From Spisula solida (Eukaryota; Mollusca; Bivalvia; Venerida; Mactridae), in contig OX365955.1 in the NCBI GenBank assembly GCA_947247005.1, forward strand, positions 23,417,322 to 23,481,321: a DNA stretch of 64,000 bases, given 5' to 3'. The position numbers were made by a program, and so were the translations under genes. The first letter of the stretch is position 1, and each line of letters starts with the position of its first letter. Under the pieces are notes generated by a model. It was not told where the DNA came from, did no database searches, and saw nothing but the letters and a program-made list of their open reading frames with translations. Shown here in pieces: positions 51,001 to 58,681 of the stretch.

Positions 51001-54000
51001 TGAACTTGTCATATGTACCCATTCGACTATTATTCTCTATTGGGTAAGGTAAAATTTGGTTTACTTGCATTCATCGGTTTGGTCATAATGAACGTACGTT
51101 TAATAAACATTTACTCATTTGCACTACGCTAAAATAAGTTTGAAAAACGTATGCCTAAACTGACTGAAATTATGTCTTATACCAAAGAAATATCTTAACT
51201 TGGATTAAGTGATACATTCATACATGATGACCTTTGTTTGAGATTTAGCATTTATTTTAGCATTATCTTTTCGCATTGTTACACGTTTATTACAAGTTTC
51301 AAGCCAGGCCATGAGCATCTGAAAGAAAACAACAAATGTGGTCGACCAACAACAGTAACAACCAAATACACTATTGATAAAAAGTAGAATATTCGTCTCA
51401 AAGCTGCACTATTGACCGATGGACTGTTAGCTTCTGGTACATGCTCGAGTTTGTCCTCAGTTCACTTAATTTGGATAACAATTCTTACGTGGTGACCAAA
51501 ACGTTATCTTAAGTTATACCCCCAGTACTTTCAAGAGAAGTTATTGCGTGTTATAACAAACGTTGTAACACATGCTCTTTAATTTTAATCTAGGATTTAA
51601 AAGTTAGATCCAACTACAATGTGTCAATGAGAGTTCATTAATGGTTTTCTGTGAGTTTTTTTGTAAATGATTCTGGACATCAATAACAGTTGGAGAGTAA
51701 GTTGCATTTCTTTTCGAACACCCCTCGTATATGAAACAAAATAGGACTTACGAGTATTTGACGTTAAACAAACTTTTATATATTCACGTCAAGTATTTAT
51801 ACGTACTGACTGTCGGTATTGGCTACGACTACTACACGCCTATGTGTCTACGTCTTTGTTTTACTTTCTAGGGCGCTAAATATAAATAGTCTCATTTACC
51901 TATTTTACCACGTCCCTAATAAGCTAATATGAACTTAAATTACATTTTTAACGCAACAAAATGAAAAAGCTATATTCCACTTGTTGATCACGAATTATGC
52001 GAATCATTTTAACGTAACGTTTACCCTCTAATAATTAGTTTACATTGTTATAAAGAACACCCTAAAATGACTAACCTTTAAATCCTACTAACACAATCAA
52101 ACGTTTATTGCGGTCTTCTTCTATCCAAATCTTGCTACTGGTGACCTTACGAATGATGTCTTGCGCAGTGGTCCAGACTTCAGCGGTAATTGGCTTTCTT
52201 ACAATCTTAACGTTGCTGAGTTCATCGTCGAACAATTGTTTAGCGCTCTGTTTCCATGTTTCACTGTGTCGCCGTTTATCGTTACCATGGTGACAATAAA
52301 ACTCTAATGTGACTTTCTTAATACCGTTGTCGAACCATTTAATTCGTCCACATATCTTTTGAAACTTGCCTTCAATTGTATCGGAACAAACGTCTTTAAA
52401 AAATGTAAGCTTTGTTCCGTCAATGTTTTGAACAGTGATGGGGTCTAGGCACAAAGTGTCGTCAGAACCATCTAGAGGATCGGTGTCTTCGTAGAAAGGA
52501 GATATTGAAAGTTTGTTCTCTTGGTATTTCTTAAACTTCTCGCTTTTTTCACATACCTTTTGCACATCTAAATAAATGAAGGAAAAACCGCTTGCATGTT
52601 CGAGTATCCATGTTTATATTGAATAAAACACAAAATGGTGGACTTAACACCCAAGGACAAATAGTTATACGTTTACTATATATTTTGTATATTTGGATTA
52701 TTTGCACATTTGGAATCAAGCTATAGGCACATACGTAGTTATGGTATTTTAATAGATGTGTTTTATTCCCTCTACTCTCATTGATAAAGGTAATGCAATT
52801 CAATAACCATTTGGTTCATTGATATATATATATACTCGTGATTATCAGCAAATAAGACTATCAATTAATGCTTTCTGTTCATATCAAAGTTCGATAATTA
52901 GAACACATTATCGATGTAAAAGACTCACAAACAGGCCAAGTTCAATTGTTTATCATTTGAAATAATGTTTGCCAACTGCAACAAAAGCAGTTTCCATTTT
53001 ATATCAGTATTTATATTACTAAGGTAGTATTTGAACATTGCAGAAACGAAGTACCAAATTAATTACCGATTTTAAACATTTTTCCAAACTTACCTGTAGG
53101 AGATTGTAATTTGACCACACATATACCATCGTCCTTTCGAAAGTAATCCTCCATTACCCCTACATCATCAAGTTTCAGTCCCAAGACATTTGACGCATTG
53201 GTGAAATATCTAAAGATATTATTAGGTTGGGTGCCTATTGGCATATTTCCAACTTTTATCAAACGGGTTTCTTCCACAGCATAGATGGTCTGTATCTTCC
53301 AGAAGTCAGGTCTTTCCAATAAGCGCTCCAAGAATGCTGGATCTAAATGTTATAGAAAATTGTGTAAAGGATTGATCGTAGGAAACAAAATACGTAAAAT
53401 GAAAGAGTGTGCGTGGAAAACCTTCGACTACTAGTAATACAAATGCCAAGAGCCAAATGCACACATTGGCTGTATGACCCTACTTTGTAAATTTCGTGCA
53501 AAGAAAATAGCTTTGTATGCAATTCCAAACAAACAACAAAATTTAATGACAATGCAATGTGTGCCCGGGGATAGAAATATTCTGACACTTTTCATAGACG
53601 TTACAAGCTTGTACGCAGCAACCCTGTCATATTATAGTTCGAACATGACAAAAGCACCACATGACAATAATTGTACTACATTTATATTTGCATTATACAT
53701 AGATATATTATTTCTGTGTTCAAAACTTGTTTCATGAAGGTCTGGAGGAAACCATTGAAGGTGGACCTTTTCTCTATTTCAAATCACCTTGAGTATAGCG
53801 TCATGTGATCAAACTTTGTTGCAAATGTAGCATCAGAATAACAATTGATTCACTGATCACATAAAGTTCGCAAGTGATGACGCTAATATATTTAGTTATA
53901 AATGTATTGACATACCTAATGATTCATTATTACGTCAGTAACGGGTTTATATAAGACTTTATCTAGTGGATTTATCAATTTTGCAACGTGGTTGTGAATA

Positions 54001-56067
54001 TTTTAAGTAGCATCGTATGAATTCAGGTATCCCAGATTTATTTTAAACAAACCAATCACAAGGCTAAATAAAATGGTCAGGAATAGTGAATAAGTACTCT
54101 ATCCTTGGGAACAAGTGGACGATAATGTAGTTCGTAATTGACCGTAATAATAAGTTATAAATCATATTACATTTTACAAAAAAAAGGAAGGTTGTTAAAG
54201 CTTCTCTTTGAGCTAACTGATTTTTACTAACAGTGGTTTAACTATTTATATGAGTATTCATATATGGAGATCACCCAGTTATATAATTCTGACTGGTTCT
54301 CACTACAAGTTCAGTAAAATTTGCTTTATCAACTTTTGTACACGCTTTCAGAGTTTTGCATATTTTAACTAATGAAAAAGAGAATGTAAAATCGGTCAGG
54401 AAAGGCAGCACTGAACTTAAACAGCCGAGCACAGAAAACATAAACAAAAACATCACATATCACACTCACACGACACAATGCAAAGAAATCAAACAGTAAA
54501 CTGCACGATGTGTTTCAGACGTATTATAAACCGCATTATGAAAATTGATTTAACCAAACGGAAGTTAATGGTTGTAGGTGTACAGTGAACGAGACGTTTA
54601 TACATTCATACTGAGATAAGGCTATTTATACGCACCATTGTTTCAATAATGGGGTTCATGTGCCAAGTTATTCATGGGACGATTCATATTTGACACGTCT
54701 TATTTATATGATTTGTTTCTTTGTTCGTGTTTGATTGAGACAGTGTATGTGCGTGGGCGTTTGTTTACTCCCTCCTGGATTGATCAATGTCCTCCGAATT
54801 CGAGTGAAGAGACAATTTGATTACACAACAAGGAGTCCGGGTGCGCTACCCGAGCTTGTTCCAAAAAATATTCTTTAACGTGCATCGGCATCATTTTCAA
54901 CATAATTATCATTATTATCAACTTGATTGTTTTCAACATCATCATTAACAAAACATCACTATACATTTGTATTAACAAAATCGTCATCGTCAGCAACATC
55001 AACATCATCATTATGAAAAACATCATCATTATCAACAAAATCATCATCGTCAGCAACATCATTATTAACAAAACATCATCATCATCAACATCAACATCAT
55101 CATTATGAAAAACATCATCATTATCAACAAAACCATCATCATCATCAGCAACATCATTATTATCAAAACATCACCATAATCATCATCATCAACAACAACA
55201 ACATCATCATCATTATGAAAAACATTATCATTATCAACTAAATCATCATCATCATCATCAGCAACATCAACATTAACAGAAACATCATCATAATCATCAA
55301 TATCATTAAAATCAACATTGTCAGCATCAGTGTTATCAGTGATATCGACGGAATCGTTACAAGCATAACCAGCATATTTACTCTGATTGCATCTCAATCT
55401 GATTCAATCTGAACTACATGTTACTGTTTGGAAGCTCTTTCTCGGTACTTGAACTATTACACCCACCAAAATTAGTATACTATATATATATGTGTGTGTT
55501 TGCACATGCATACTAGTTAGAATGGTTGAAATAAGAATGGCGGGAAATTATGACGTCATCTTGGTACCATAGTAACCTACATGACCTCATGCTGTCCACC
55601 CACGCTAAAATTAAACTTCAAACACCCCTCTACATGAATAAGCCAAGAAACGCTCTGGACCAATTTTCCACACTAAAAAGTATAGATGCTAGACTAAAGC
55701 AAGCATCTGTGCTTATATAGATATCCATGTGGGATAATGCGTTTAACTTCAAAGCGAGTTCGTACCTCACTACAGGGGGTTTAAATCCCACCTACATGTA
55801 CACATAGAAGCACAATAATGGAAACTATGAGCATTGGCAATATGAAGATAAATAACAAGAATATCCAAACATACATGCACATATAATTCTTACCCCTTTC
55901 AATCTTAAACTCGATCAAAGCCAATGTTTTGTCAGGACTGTATTTAATGATCGGGGTTTCGCCTTGCAATTTCGCCTTGAGGAATGTCATAAACTTTTCC
56001 TCGTCTTTTGGTTTTGTGTCGGAAGTTCTCCATTTTACTACAATAAACCTTCCCTTGTTTACTTTAT
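26720..56067 (-). CDS. PARP14-like: PARP14-like macrodomain ADP-ribosyltransferase gene (28 exons, 5' end missing)
   Basis: Twenty-eight exons on the minus strand join in a single open frame of 6,005 bases (about 2,000 residues plus stop). All use GT donors and AG acceptors, and every junction agrees in phase. Domain order is RRM-like repeats, KH-like region, macrodomain 1, three divergent macrodomains, acidic/KH-like region, WWE, and ART catalytic domain, as in PARP14 (human protein about 1,800 residues, three macrodomains). PARP14 family enzymes transfer single ADP-ribose units and read ADP-ribose through macrodomains, in cytoplasm and nucleus, often in immune or stress settings. Exon coordinates are given in the domain entries. 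The first exon here starts in mid-codon (phase 1), so at least one 5' exon with the start codon lies beyond 56067 and was not recognised. The exon 11/12 junction is the weakest; two genes or two isoforms are possible. Confidence 0.85.
27445..27570 (+). repeat. Dispersed repeat copy upstream of PARP14-like exon 27
   Basis: Carries GTCGGACAGGGAAGACAGCA and CCGAGCACTGAAAACAT, then CACAATGCCCAAC. It begins about 34 bases upstream of the exon 27 acceptor, antisense to the gene. Confidence 0.75.
28322..28575. mobile_element. 254-bp MITE
   Basis: CTGGTATTCACAAAGCATCT with AAGTTGAAAAC faces AGATGCTTTATGAATACCAG. It lies in the PARP14-like intron before exon 27. Confidence 0.85.
29367..29624. mobile_element. 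258-bp MITE between ART exons 25 and 26
   Basis: TCGCTGGCTTAGAATGAGAA and TCATTCTAAGCCAGCGA form inverted ends of about 20 bp; CGTAAGTAC and GTACTTACG pair further in. Confidence 0.85.
30346..30956 (-). CDS. PARP14-like: PARP14-like exons 23-24: WWE domain
   Basis: Exons are 30860-30956 and 30346-30492. Exon 23 encodes HIEWYYTEDRGKIWVPYPKS, matching the WWE start (tryptophan in the first strand, then a second tryptophan after a short turn). Exon 24 completes it with DKMYVADFNDMVEY, the usual xxYxVDFxxMxQ-type strand with V-E-Y here. WWE domains in PARPs bind iso-ADP-ribose or ADP-ribose ends and place the catalytic domain. Both exons end in phase 1. They lie after the largest intron (30957-35035), which carries several inverted-repeat elements. 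Confidence 0.9.
33187..33471. mobile_element. 285-bp MITE in the intron before the WWE exons
   Basis: CTGTAGAAAATGTAAGGTCT with GGTTAT is precisely inverted at the right (ATAACC, AGACCTTACATTTTCTACAG). Confidence 0.88.
33824..34308. mobile_element. Inverted-repeat element rich in CATTCGAA words
   Basis: The ends (TCGGAATGAGCCGGAATGCC and GCGCATTCCGGCTGATTCGA) are imperfect inverted repeats; the interior holds many CATTCGA, GCATTC and CGAATG words in both orientations. Confidence 0.6.
34907..34963 (-). other. Candidate optional 57-base exon or cryptic splice pair
   Basis: A TTTTCAG acceptor and a perfect GTAAGT donor enclose 57 bases in phase 0, encoding VTLPGHPYLVVIVKLNTPH. Inclusion would add 19 residues between RLVYQ and HIEWYY without a frame change. 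Direct joining of exons 22 and 23 fits the family better, so this is either optional or unused. Confidence 0.3.
35036..36286 (-). CDS. PARP14-like: PARP14-like exons 21-22: acidic linker and KH-like region
   Basis: Exons are 36027-36286 and 35036-35218. Exon 21 starts with a glycine/aspartate-rich run (residues DDNDSDDDSDK) and continues NFVLFQITTDDPKQATKAIH, an alpha/beta unit like the KH-like module between the last macrodomain and the WWE of PARP14. It leaves after KGKNW through a modest donor (TGG then GTGCGT). Exon 22 gives VKVVLDEKAKKIFVRGFGTV and a closing helix TFIRDLRQAKSNEG, ending RLVYQ in phase 0. It joins naturally to HIEWYY of the WWE domain. The fold is inferred from position and pattern. 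Confidence 0.83.
36651..40155 (-). CDS. PARP14-like: PARP14-like exons 16-20: macrodomain 4 and linker
   Basis: Exons are 40073-40155, 39450-39671, 38848-38978, 37355-37442 and 36651-36717. The short exon 16 gives SISLEITYGNLALSK; exon 17 starts ADVILNTTTSYPNLNGAIP; exon 18 carries IAIPSIGTGGAKYNPLKVA; exon 19 the closing strand NCHVNLVLFPAAKDV; exon 20 the helix TFEDELRTFM and a serine/proline linker. ADVILNTTT resembles the third macrodomain of PARP14 more than a canonical ADVIVNAAN. An extra phase-2 intron splits exons 18 and 19, absent from macrodomains 2 and 3. A pogo-like MITE (40910-41110) lies just upstream in the neighbouring intron. Confidence 0.88.
37118..37184. repeat. Hairpin rich in GTCGACAT
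   Basis: TGTCGACATTCGGATATGTC and CGACATAACGAATGTCGACA form an imperfect stem of about 27 bp around a short loop. Confidence 0.75.
37719..38090. mobile_element. ACAGGTAAC-family element in PARP14-like intron 18
   Basis: CACAGGTAACATTATCATTG at the left and CAATGATACAGTTACCTGTG at the right make the terminal inverted repeats of a 372-bp element between exons 18 and 19. Confidence 0.85.
40762..44010 (-). CDS. PARP14-like: PARP14-like exons 12-15: macrodomain 3 and linkers
   Basis: Exons are 43835-44010, 43017-43244, 41547-41765 and 40762-40870. Exon 12 begins with a proline/arginine-rich linker (SPSPPRKRQSAPSPPRR) and ends with the strand YTVDVETANIEQSG. Exon 13 starts ADVIVCTTSSFPKLNGAI, lacking NAAN, and includes KKVFFVVLKDY. 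Exon 14 keeps the second loop as IAFPTFGTGGFKYP and the strand VSVVLYGGD. Exon 15 adds the closing helix AFHNEVGKN and a glycine/proline linker. Exon borders and phases copy those of macrodomain 2 (phase 0 before ADV, phase 0 before the helix ahead of the FPT loop, phase 1 at the linker end). Intron 13 contains a dispersed-repeat copy near 42395. Confidence 0.87.
40910..41110. mobile_element. Pogo-like MITE beside macrodomain 3/4 linker exon
   Basis: CAGTAAAACCTCGTTATCTC at the left and TACCGAGGTTTAACTG at the right, flanked by TA (40908-40909, 41111-41112). Interior carries several GCTCGA words. It ends 40 bases upstream of exon 15. Confidence 0.85.
42395..42540 (+). repeat. Dispersed repeat copy in PARP14-like intron 13
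   Basis: Carries GACAGGAAAGACAGCACTC and CCGAGCACAGAAAACAT, preceded by the same ATTATATTAAGT as the copy at 45032. That shared flank defines one end of the repeat. Confidence 0.75.
44079..44143 (-). other. Possible alternative first exon before macrodomain 3
   Basis: An ATG at 44141-44143 opens a 65-base stretch encoding MCCPRITPSSSTRKMKTSSPK. It ends at a good donor (AAAAG then GTAAAT) in phase 2. Joined to an acceptor at 43998-43999 (CACCTAG), it continues in frame as S-P-P-R-K-R into exon 12. It would allow a second promoter, or a separate downstream gene with macrodomains 3-4, WWE and ART. The frame upstream is open for only about a dozen codons. Speculative. Confidence 0.3.
44768..45004 (-). 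other. Alternative reading of exon 11 to an in-frame stop
   Basis: From the acceptor at 45004 the frame stays open to TAA at 44768-44770, adding residues such as GWFMLHLAQKNKNV after the K/E-rich stretch. No strong donor interrupts it. A minus-strand ATTAAA lies at 44575-44580, about 190 bases beyond the stop. A transcript ending here would encode an RRM/KH/macrodomain 1-2 protein with no WWE or ART domain. This rests on absence of a good donor and presence of a poly(A)-like hexamer only. Confidence 0.4.
44875..47679 (-). CDS. PARP14-like: PARP14-like exons 7-11: divergent macrodomain 2 and linker
   Basis: Exons are 47558-47679, 46572-46817, 45691-45915, 45321-45356 (12 codons) and 44875-45004 (3' end uncertain). 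Exon 7 gives LVVQWGDIGKTN; exon 8 starts ADVVVCPTTSAPKLSG where a functional domain would have NAAN; exon 9 has IAFPTIGTTSDCKYPADKVA, retaining the second loop in altered form; exons 10-11 give the closing strand and helix (AFECVMEDM). Loss of the asparagines suggests weak or altered ligand binding. Exon 11 runs into a lysine/glutamate-rich stretch. A weak donor after KEEKN (44875, AATG then GTTGGT) restores phase with exon 12. Read through, the exon instead ends at TAA 44768-44770, with ATTAAA at 44575-44580. Confidence 0.75.
45032..45190 (+). repeat. Dispersed repeat copy upstream of PARP14-like exon 11
   Basis: Carries CAGACAGGGACGGCAGAACT and AACCGAGCACAGAAAACAT, and repeats part of itself (CAATGCCCAACTGAACCAA). 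It starts 28 bases from the exon 11 acceptor and lies antisense to the gene. Confidence 0.75.
47337..47471. mobile_element. ACAGGTAAC-family element with damaged right end
   Basis: Left end TCACAGGTAATCGTATCATT and right TTACTCTTCGTCAATGATAC identify the family; the final CCTGTG is missing. It lies 87 bases downstream of exon 7 in the PARP14-like gene. Confidence 0.75.
48277..49199 (-). CDS. PARP14-like: PARP14-like exons 5-6: core of macrodomain 1
   Basis: Exons are 48904-49199 and 48277-48445. Exon 5 continues from the NAAN region with QTDCSDYIQRCG, then KIIHAVGPEWKGG, and the second binding loop PLISTGIFGFPKVKAAK. These are textbook macrodomain positions, so macrodomain 1 is predicted to bind ADP-ribose. 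Exon 6 supplies the last helices and strand (REIYFYDTNQENVRLIQEQM). Exon 5 leaves in phase 0 through AAAG followed by GTACGT; exon 6 leaves in phase 1. This is the only one of the four macrodomains that keeps both canonical loops. Confidence 0.9.
49523..50674 (-). CDS. PARP14-like: PARP14-like exon 4: KH-like repeats and start of macrodomain 1
   Basis: This is the largest exon, 1,152 bases. The first part alternates charged helices and short strands (GVEVDRKPNGIVLRGDENAV, then QRLKIYALNARDM, VIVNITCADSYRG and HTLKVKGNAKERKEV), consistent with the degenerate KH-like repeats between the RRMs and macrodomains of PARP14. The end enters macrodomain 1 with GQAVFVNHGDLTTP and VDAIVNAANCQLVHRGGLA, which keep the canonical GDLT and NAAN ADP-ribose-binding motifs. 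The exon leaves in phase 1 inside the codon after VDK, joining exon 5 to read DKGGKTI. The frame continues past the donor to a stop at 49443, but that extension is intron-like. A mariner remnant (50944-51727) sits upstream in intron 3. Confidence 0.88.
50944..51727 (+). mobile_element. Decayed mariner-like element in PARP14-like intron 3
   Basis: Inverted ends CGAGGAGGGTTCGAAAAGCA and CTTTTCGAACACCCCTCG are flanked by TA. Interior frames with stops retain CGRPTTVTTKYTIDK, resembling the mariner GRPxT linker between DNA-binding and catalytic parts. At 784 bp it is deleted and not functional. Confidence 0.8.
52076..56067 (-). CDS. PARP14-like: PARP14-like exons 1-3: N-terminal RRM-like repeats
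   Basis: Exons are 55894-56067, 53094-53342 and 52076-52567, each entered and left in phase 1 with a G before the donor. Exon 1 encodes GRFIVVKWRTSD followed by ALIEFKIER, resembling the first and last strands of an RRM-like fold. Exon 2 carries RLIKVGNMPIGTQPNNIFRY and ICVVKLQSPT, again an RRM-like pair (a strand like 'IKVGNMP', then a central strand). Exon 3 holds a third such unit and a lysine-rich linker, ending near RLIVLVGFK. PARP14 proteins start with comparable degenerate RNA-recognition modules. Intron 1 contains the trinucleotide repeat at 54894-55345 and a copy of the dispersed repeat (54393-54480). The domain type is inferred from position and strand pattern rather than from a clear RNP motif. 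Confidence 0.75.
54894..55345. repeat. Trinucleotide (ATC/AAC) low-complexity repeat
   Basis: Long runs of ATC, AAC and ATT triplets, with a higher-order unit near AACATCATCATTATCAACA. Long open frames on both strands (aspartate/methionine or isoleucine/asparagine-rich) arise from the repeat and are not genes. Confidence 0.95.
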
Positions 56068-56309
56068 CTGGAAAATAAAATAATACGGACGTGTATAACT
56101 CCAACACGATAAATTGCAGTACAAAAACAAACACAATATTGCCTATATTTTTGTTGTGGATTAAAATCAGGGACCGTAACGCTTACCAATAAAATCATTC
56201 AGACATTTGGCACAACATATTAAGTTTTCATGCTCCTAAATATTCAGAAACGATAAATATAGCGGATTTTGTGTTTGTTTTTGTATTGCAATTTATTGCG
56301 CTAGAGTTA

Positions 56310-56524
56310 TATAGTCCAGTTCGGATATTGTGACAGTGACGTTGCAGTTTATGTGTACGCAAAAAATCACAACCATTGTCTAAACAGGTAGAGCGAAGTT
56401 TAGTATGTCAGTTGAGCATTGAAATTATATTTGTTTGTACAGTTTAAGCCTTTATAATTGGTTTTACACCGCTATAGTGGACTCGACCGCTGCGTCACTG
56501 GAAATTTATCCTGAATGGACTATA
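56310..56524 (-). mobile_element. 215-bp MITE with TATAGTCCAGT ends, copy 2
   Basis: Same length and interior as 17893-18107 but in reverse orientation, with high identity across the element. It lies just beyond the first recognised PARP14-like exon. Confidence 0.9.
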
Positions 56525-56792
56525 CCTTTCTTTGTGTCAAAGATCATATGCATAATAGATAGGCGAGACTTGGGCGAGACTTGACGATTTTTCACAACTT
56601 TAGTGTTTGCACGATTTTTTCGACCAATCAGCGGACTCGATTTTCGTCGTATAATCCATGAAGAACGTTCTATTTTTCGAATTAATGCGTCTTCACCAAG
56701 AAGTAAAATGAAGCCACTGCACATGCGCAAATATACCACGCCTTTTCGTGAACTTCGTGCGATATGCAAATATCGGTCATGCATGTTTCAAC

Positions 56793-57767
56793 CACAGGTT
56801 ACTGTTTCATTGATAAAGAGTAAAAAAAAAATTTATCAATTTTATGTTATCTTAGAGAGGTGCATTTGTACTAAAGGGGTCAGATTTTCATAGTATCGAA
56901 AACAAGAATTGGCTTTCGGTATCTTCGTAAAGACATTCGTTCATGGACAACATTGTTAAAACTACCTTCATGCAAAATCCCATCGAAATTTATCAACTAC
57001 GTGTATATCGTTAAAAAGTTATACAATGAAATGTATATTACGGTGTCCAGTCAAACACTGAGGTGCATTCAATGAAAACGACAATGTTATTCTAAACAAG
57101 AAACAATAAATGATTTCACGACATGTGTGTTTATTTTCTTATTAAAGGACGGATTTTTAAAACATTGATAACAAATTAAAGACGAATCTCTCTAGTTTCT
57201 GATTAAGTAAAATTATTTAACATAACACCAGTATCAGTGTAGCAATACCACGTGACTTTTGGCTACAGTTACAAGAATAAATTTGTAAACATTGGAAAAT
57301 AAAATAGCCATAAGTATTTTATTTCTTCATCGATTTCTATGAAATATACGCCACGCTAAGGGGGGCATTATTTGCTTTCAATGAAAGATAAGATATTTTT
57401 CAGCAGCTTTACCGATTCTTCCATTACCCTGTGAAACCTACACGTTCCACGGTTTCACAGGGTAATGTACAAAACGGCACATCCGCTGAAAAAGACCTTA
57501 TATTTCATTGAAAGCAAATAATGTTCCCCTTAGCGTGGCGTATATTTCATAGAAATTGATGAAGAAATAAAATACTTATGGCTACATTTGCGTTCCAATG
57601 TTTACACATTTCTACTTGGAACTGTAGTAAAAAACCACGTGGTATTGCTACACTGAGTATTAATGAAATGTTTGTTAAAACAAAATGCACCTCAGTGACT
57701 GTATACTAGAAATTTTATAAAAATATTTTTTTTCGTTTACTCTTATTAAGGATACAGTTACATGTGG
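56793..57767. mobile_element. ACAGGTAAC-family element interrupted by a 421-bp MITE
   Basis: Left end CCACAGGTTACTGTTTCATT with AAAGAGTAAAAAA and right end TTTACTCTTATTAAGGATAC with CATGTGG are 975 bp apart. The 421-bp MITE (57235-57655) sits between them. A 4-bp TTCA flank is possible. The order of events is clear: this element came first. Confidence 0.75.
57235..57655. mobile_element. 421-bp long-inverted-repeat MITE, copy 2
   Basis: Same length and ends as the copy at 14178-14598 (CAGTGTAGCAATACC, GGTATTGCTACACTG). The 5-bp duplication is AGTAT (57230-57234 and 57656-57660). It is nested inside the larger element at 56793-57767. Confidence 0.93.
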
Positions 57768-57789
57768 TTTCACCCATCGATACAAATGC

Positions 57790-58336
57790 AGCTTTAAAGG
57801 GACTGCCTCACGTATTGGTGTATTGCAAAAATAAAATTAAATTGTCAAATATTCATGTAATTTTGGTATAGTTTCCTGTATATGCCATAAACAACCACAT
57901 TGACATAAAAATAACTTGGGAAACATCGGCACTTTGTAGTAATTTAGCATATTTACAACCAAAATTCTATAGGGTATTAATACCCTATAGAATTAGCACT
58001 ACTATCACTTAAATTGTCTGAAACGTGTTTGCATTCGATGAAAATGAATTGCGAAACGAACCGAATACCTCACAGATGTTTAGGCTTTAGTTTGATGAAG
58101 TTACAGTTTGATTATGTCTGAATTACATAATTCATAGAACATTTTGGAAGGAAACTCTGCGATATTTTCAAACAGAAAAATACTGAGTGCCAAATATCAA
58201 GAGTGTTTTAAATTGCTTATATGCCATACATCTTTCATAAAGCAACCACCAGTGACTTTCTATTATATAAATACTTGGTTAGGTAGGAAAATTACGTCAT
58301 ACAAAAATTTTAGCCCGATGTGAGGCAGCACCTTTA
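57790..58336. mobile_element. 547-bp inverted-repeat element
   Basis: TTTAAAGGGACTGCCTCACG faces TGTGAGGCAGCACCTTTAA (17 of 20 matching). Interior holds the palindrome GGGTATTAATACCC. No coding frame. Confidence 0.7.
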
Positions 58337-58589
58337 ATGATGGTGTGTAGTAATACCATTTATTTGAACGGGGGTATCAATATATTTCACAATTCAAACT
58401 TCACCGACTTTATGGTTAAATACACACAGTTTATTGTTAAACACACCTAATAAAATGTAACCGTCTCTTTCACCATTAAACGCGTCTCTTTCGCGCCAAT
58501 CATTGTCCATGTACTGACCCATTTACAGGCACGCGAATCTCGTGCTTCTTGGTGTTTTAATTATTCAAGGCGGAGCCAACACTAAGTCG

Positions 58590-58681
58590 GTTAGAGTTTA
58601 AAATATTTTCTTCAAAGATTTAAACCACGCTTCGCTCGCTAAGGTTTAAATCTTTGAAGAAAATATTTAATAAACTCTAAC
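58590..58681. mobile_element. 92-bp foldback hairpin
   Basis: GTTAGAGTTTAAAATATTTT and CTTCAAAGATTTAAACC are inverted at the right, around a loop ACGCTTCGCTCGCTAA. Confidence 0.88.

Noticed and set aside
54784..55397. Aspartate/methionine-rich protein frames
   Set aside because: They are translations of an ATC/AAC triplet repeat and appear on both strands.
56506..56893. Basic frames on both strands as the missing PARP14-like first exon
   Set aside because: They overlap the 215-bp and ACAGGTAAC-family repeats, and no phase-1 donor with a sensible N-terminus was found.
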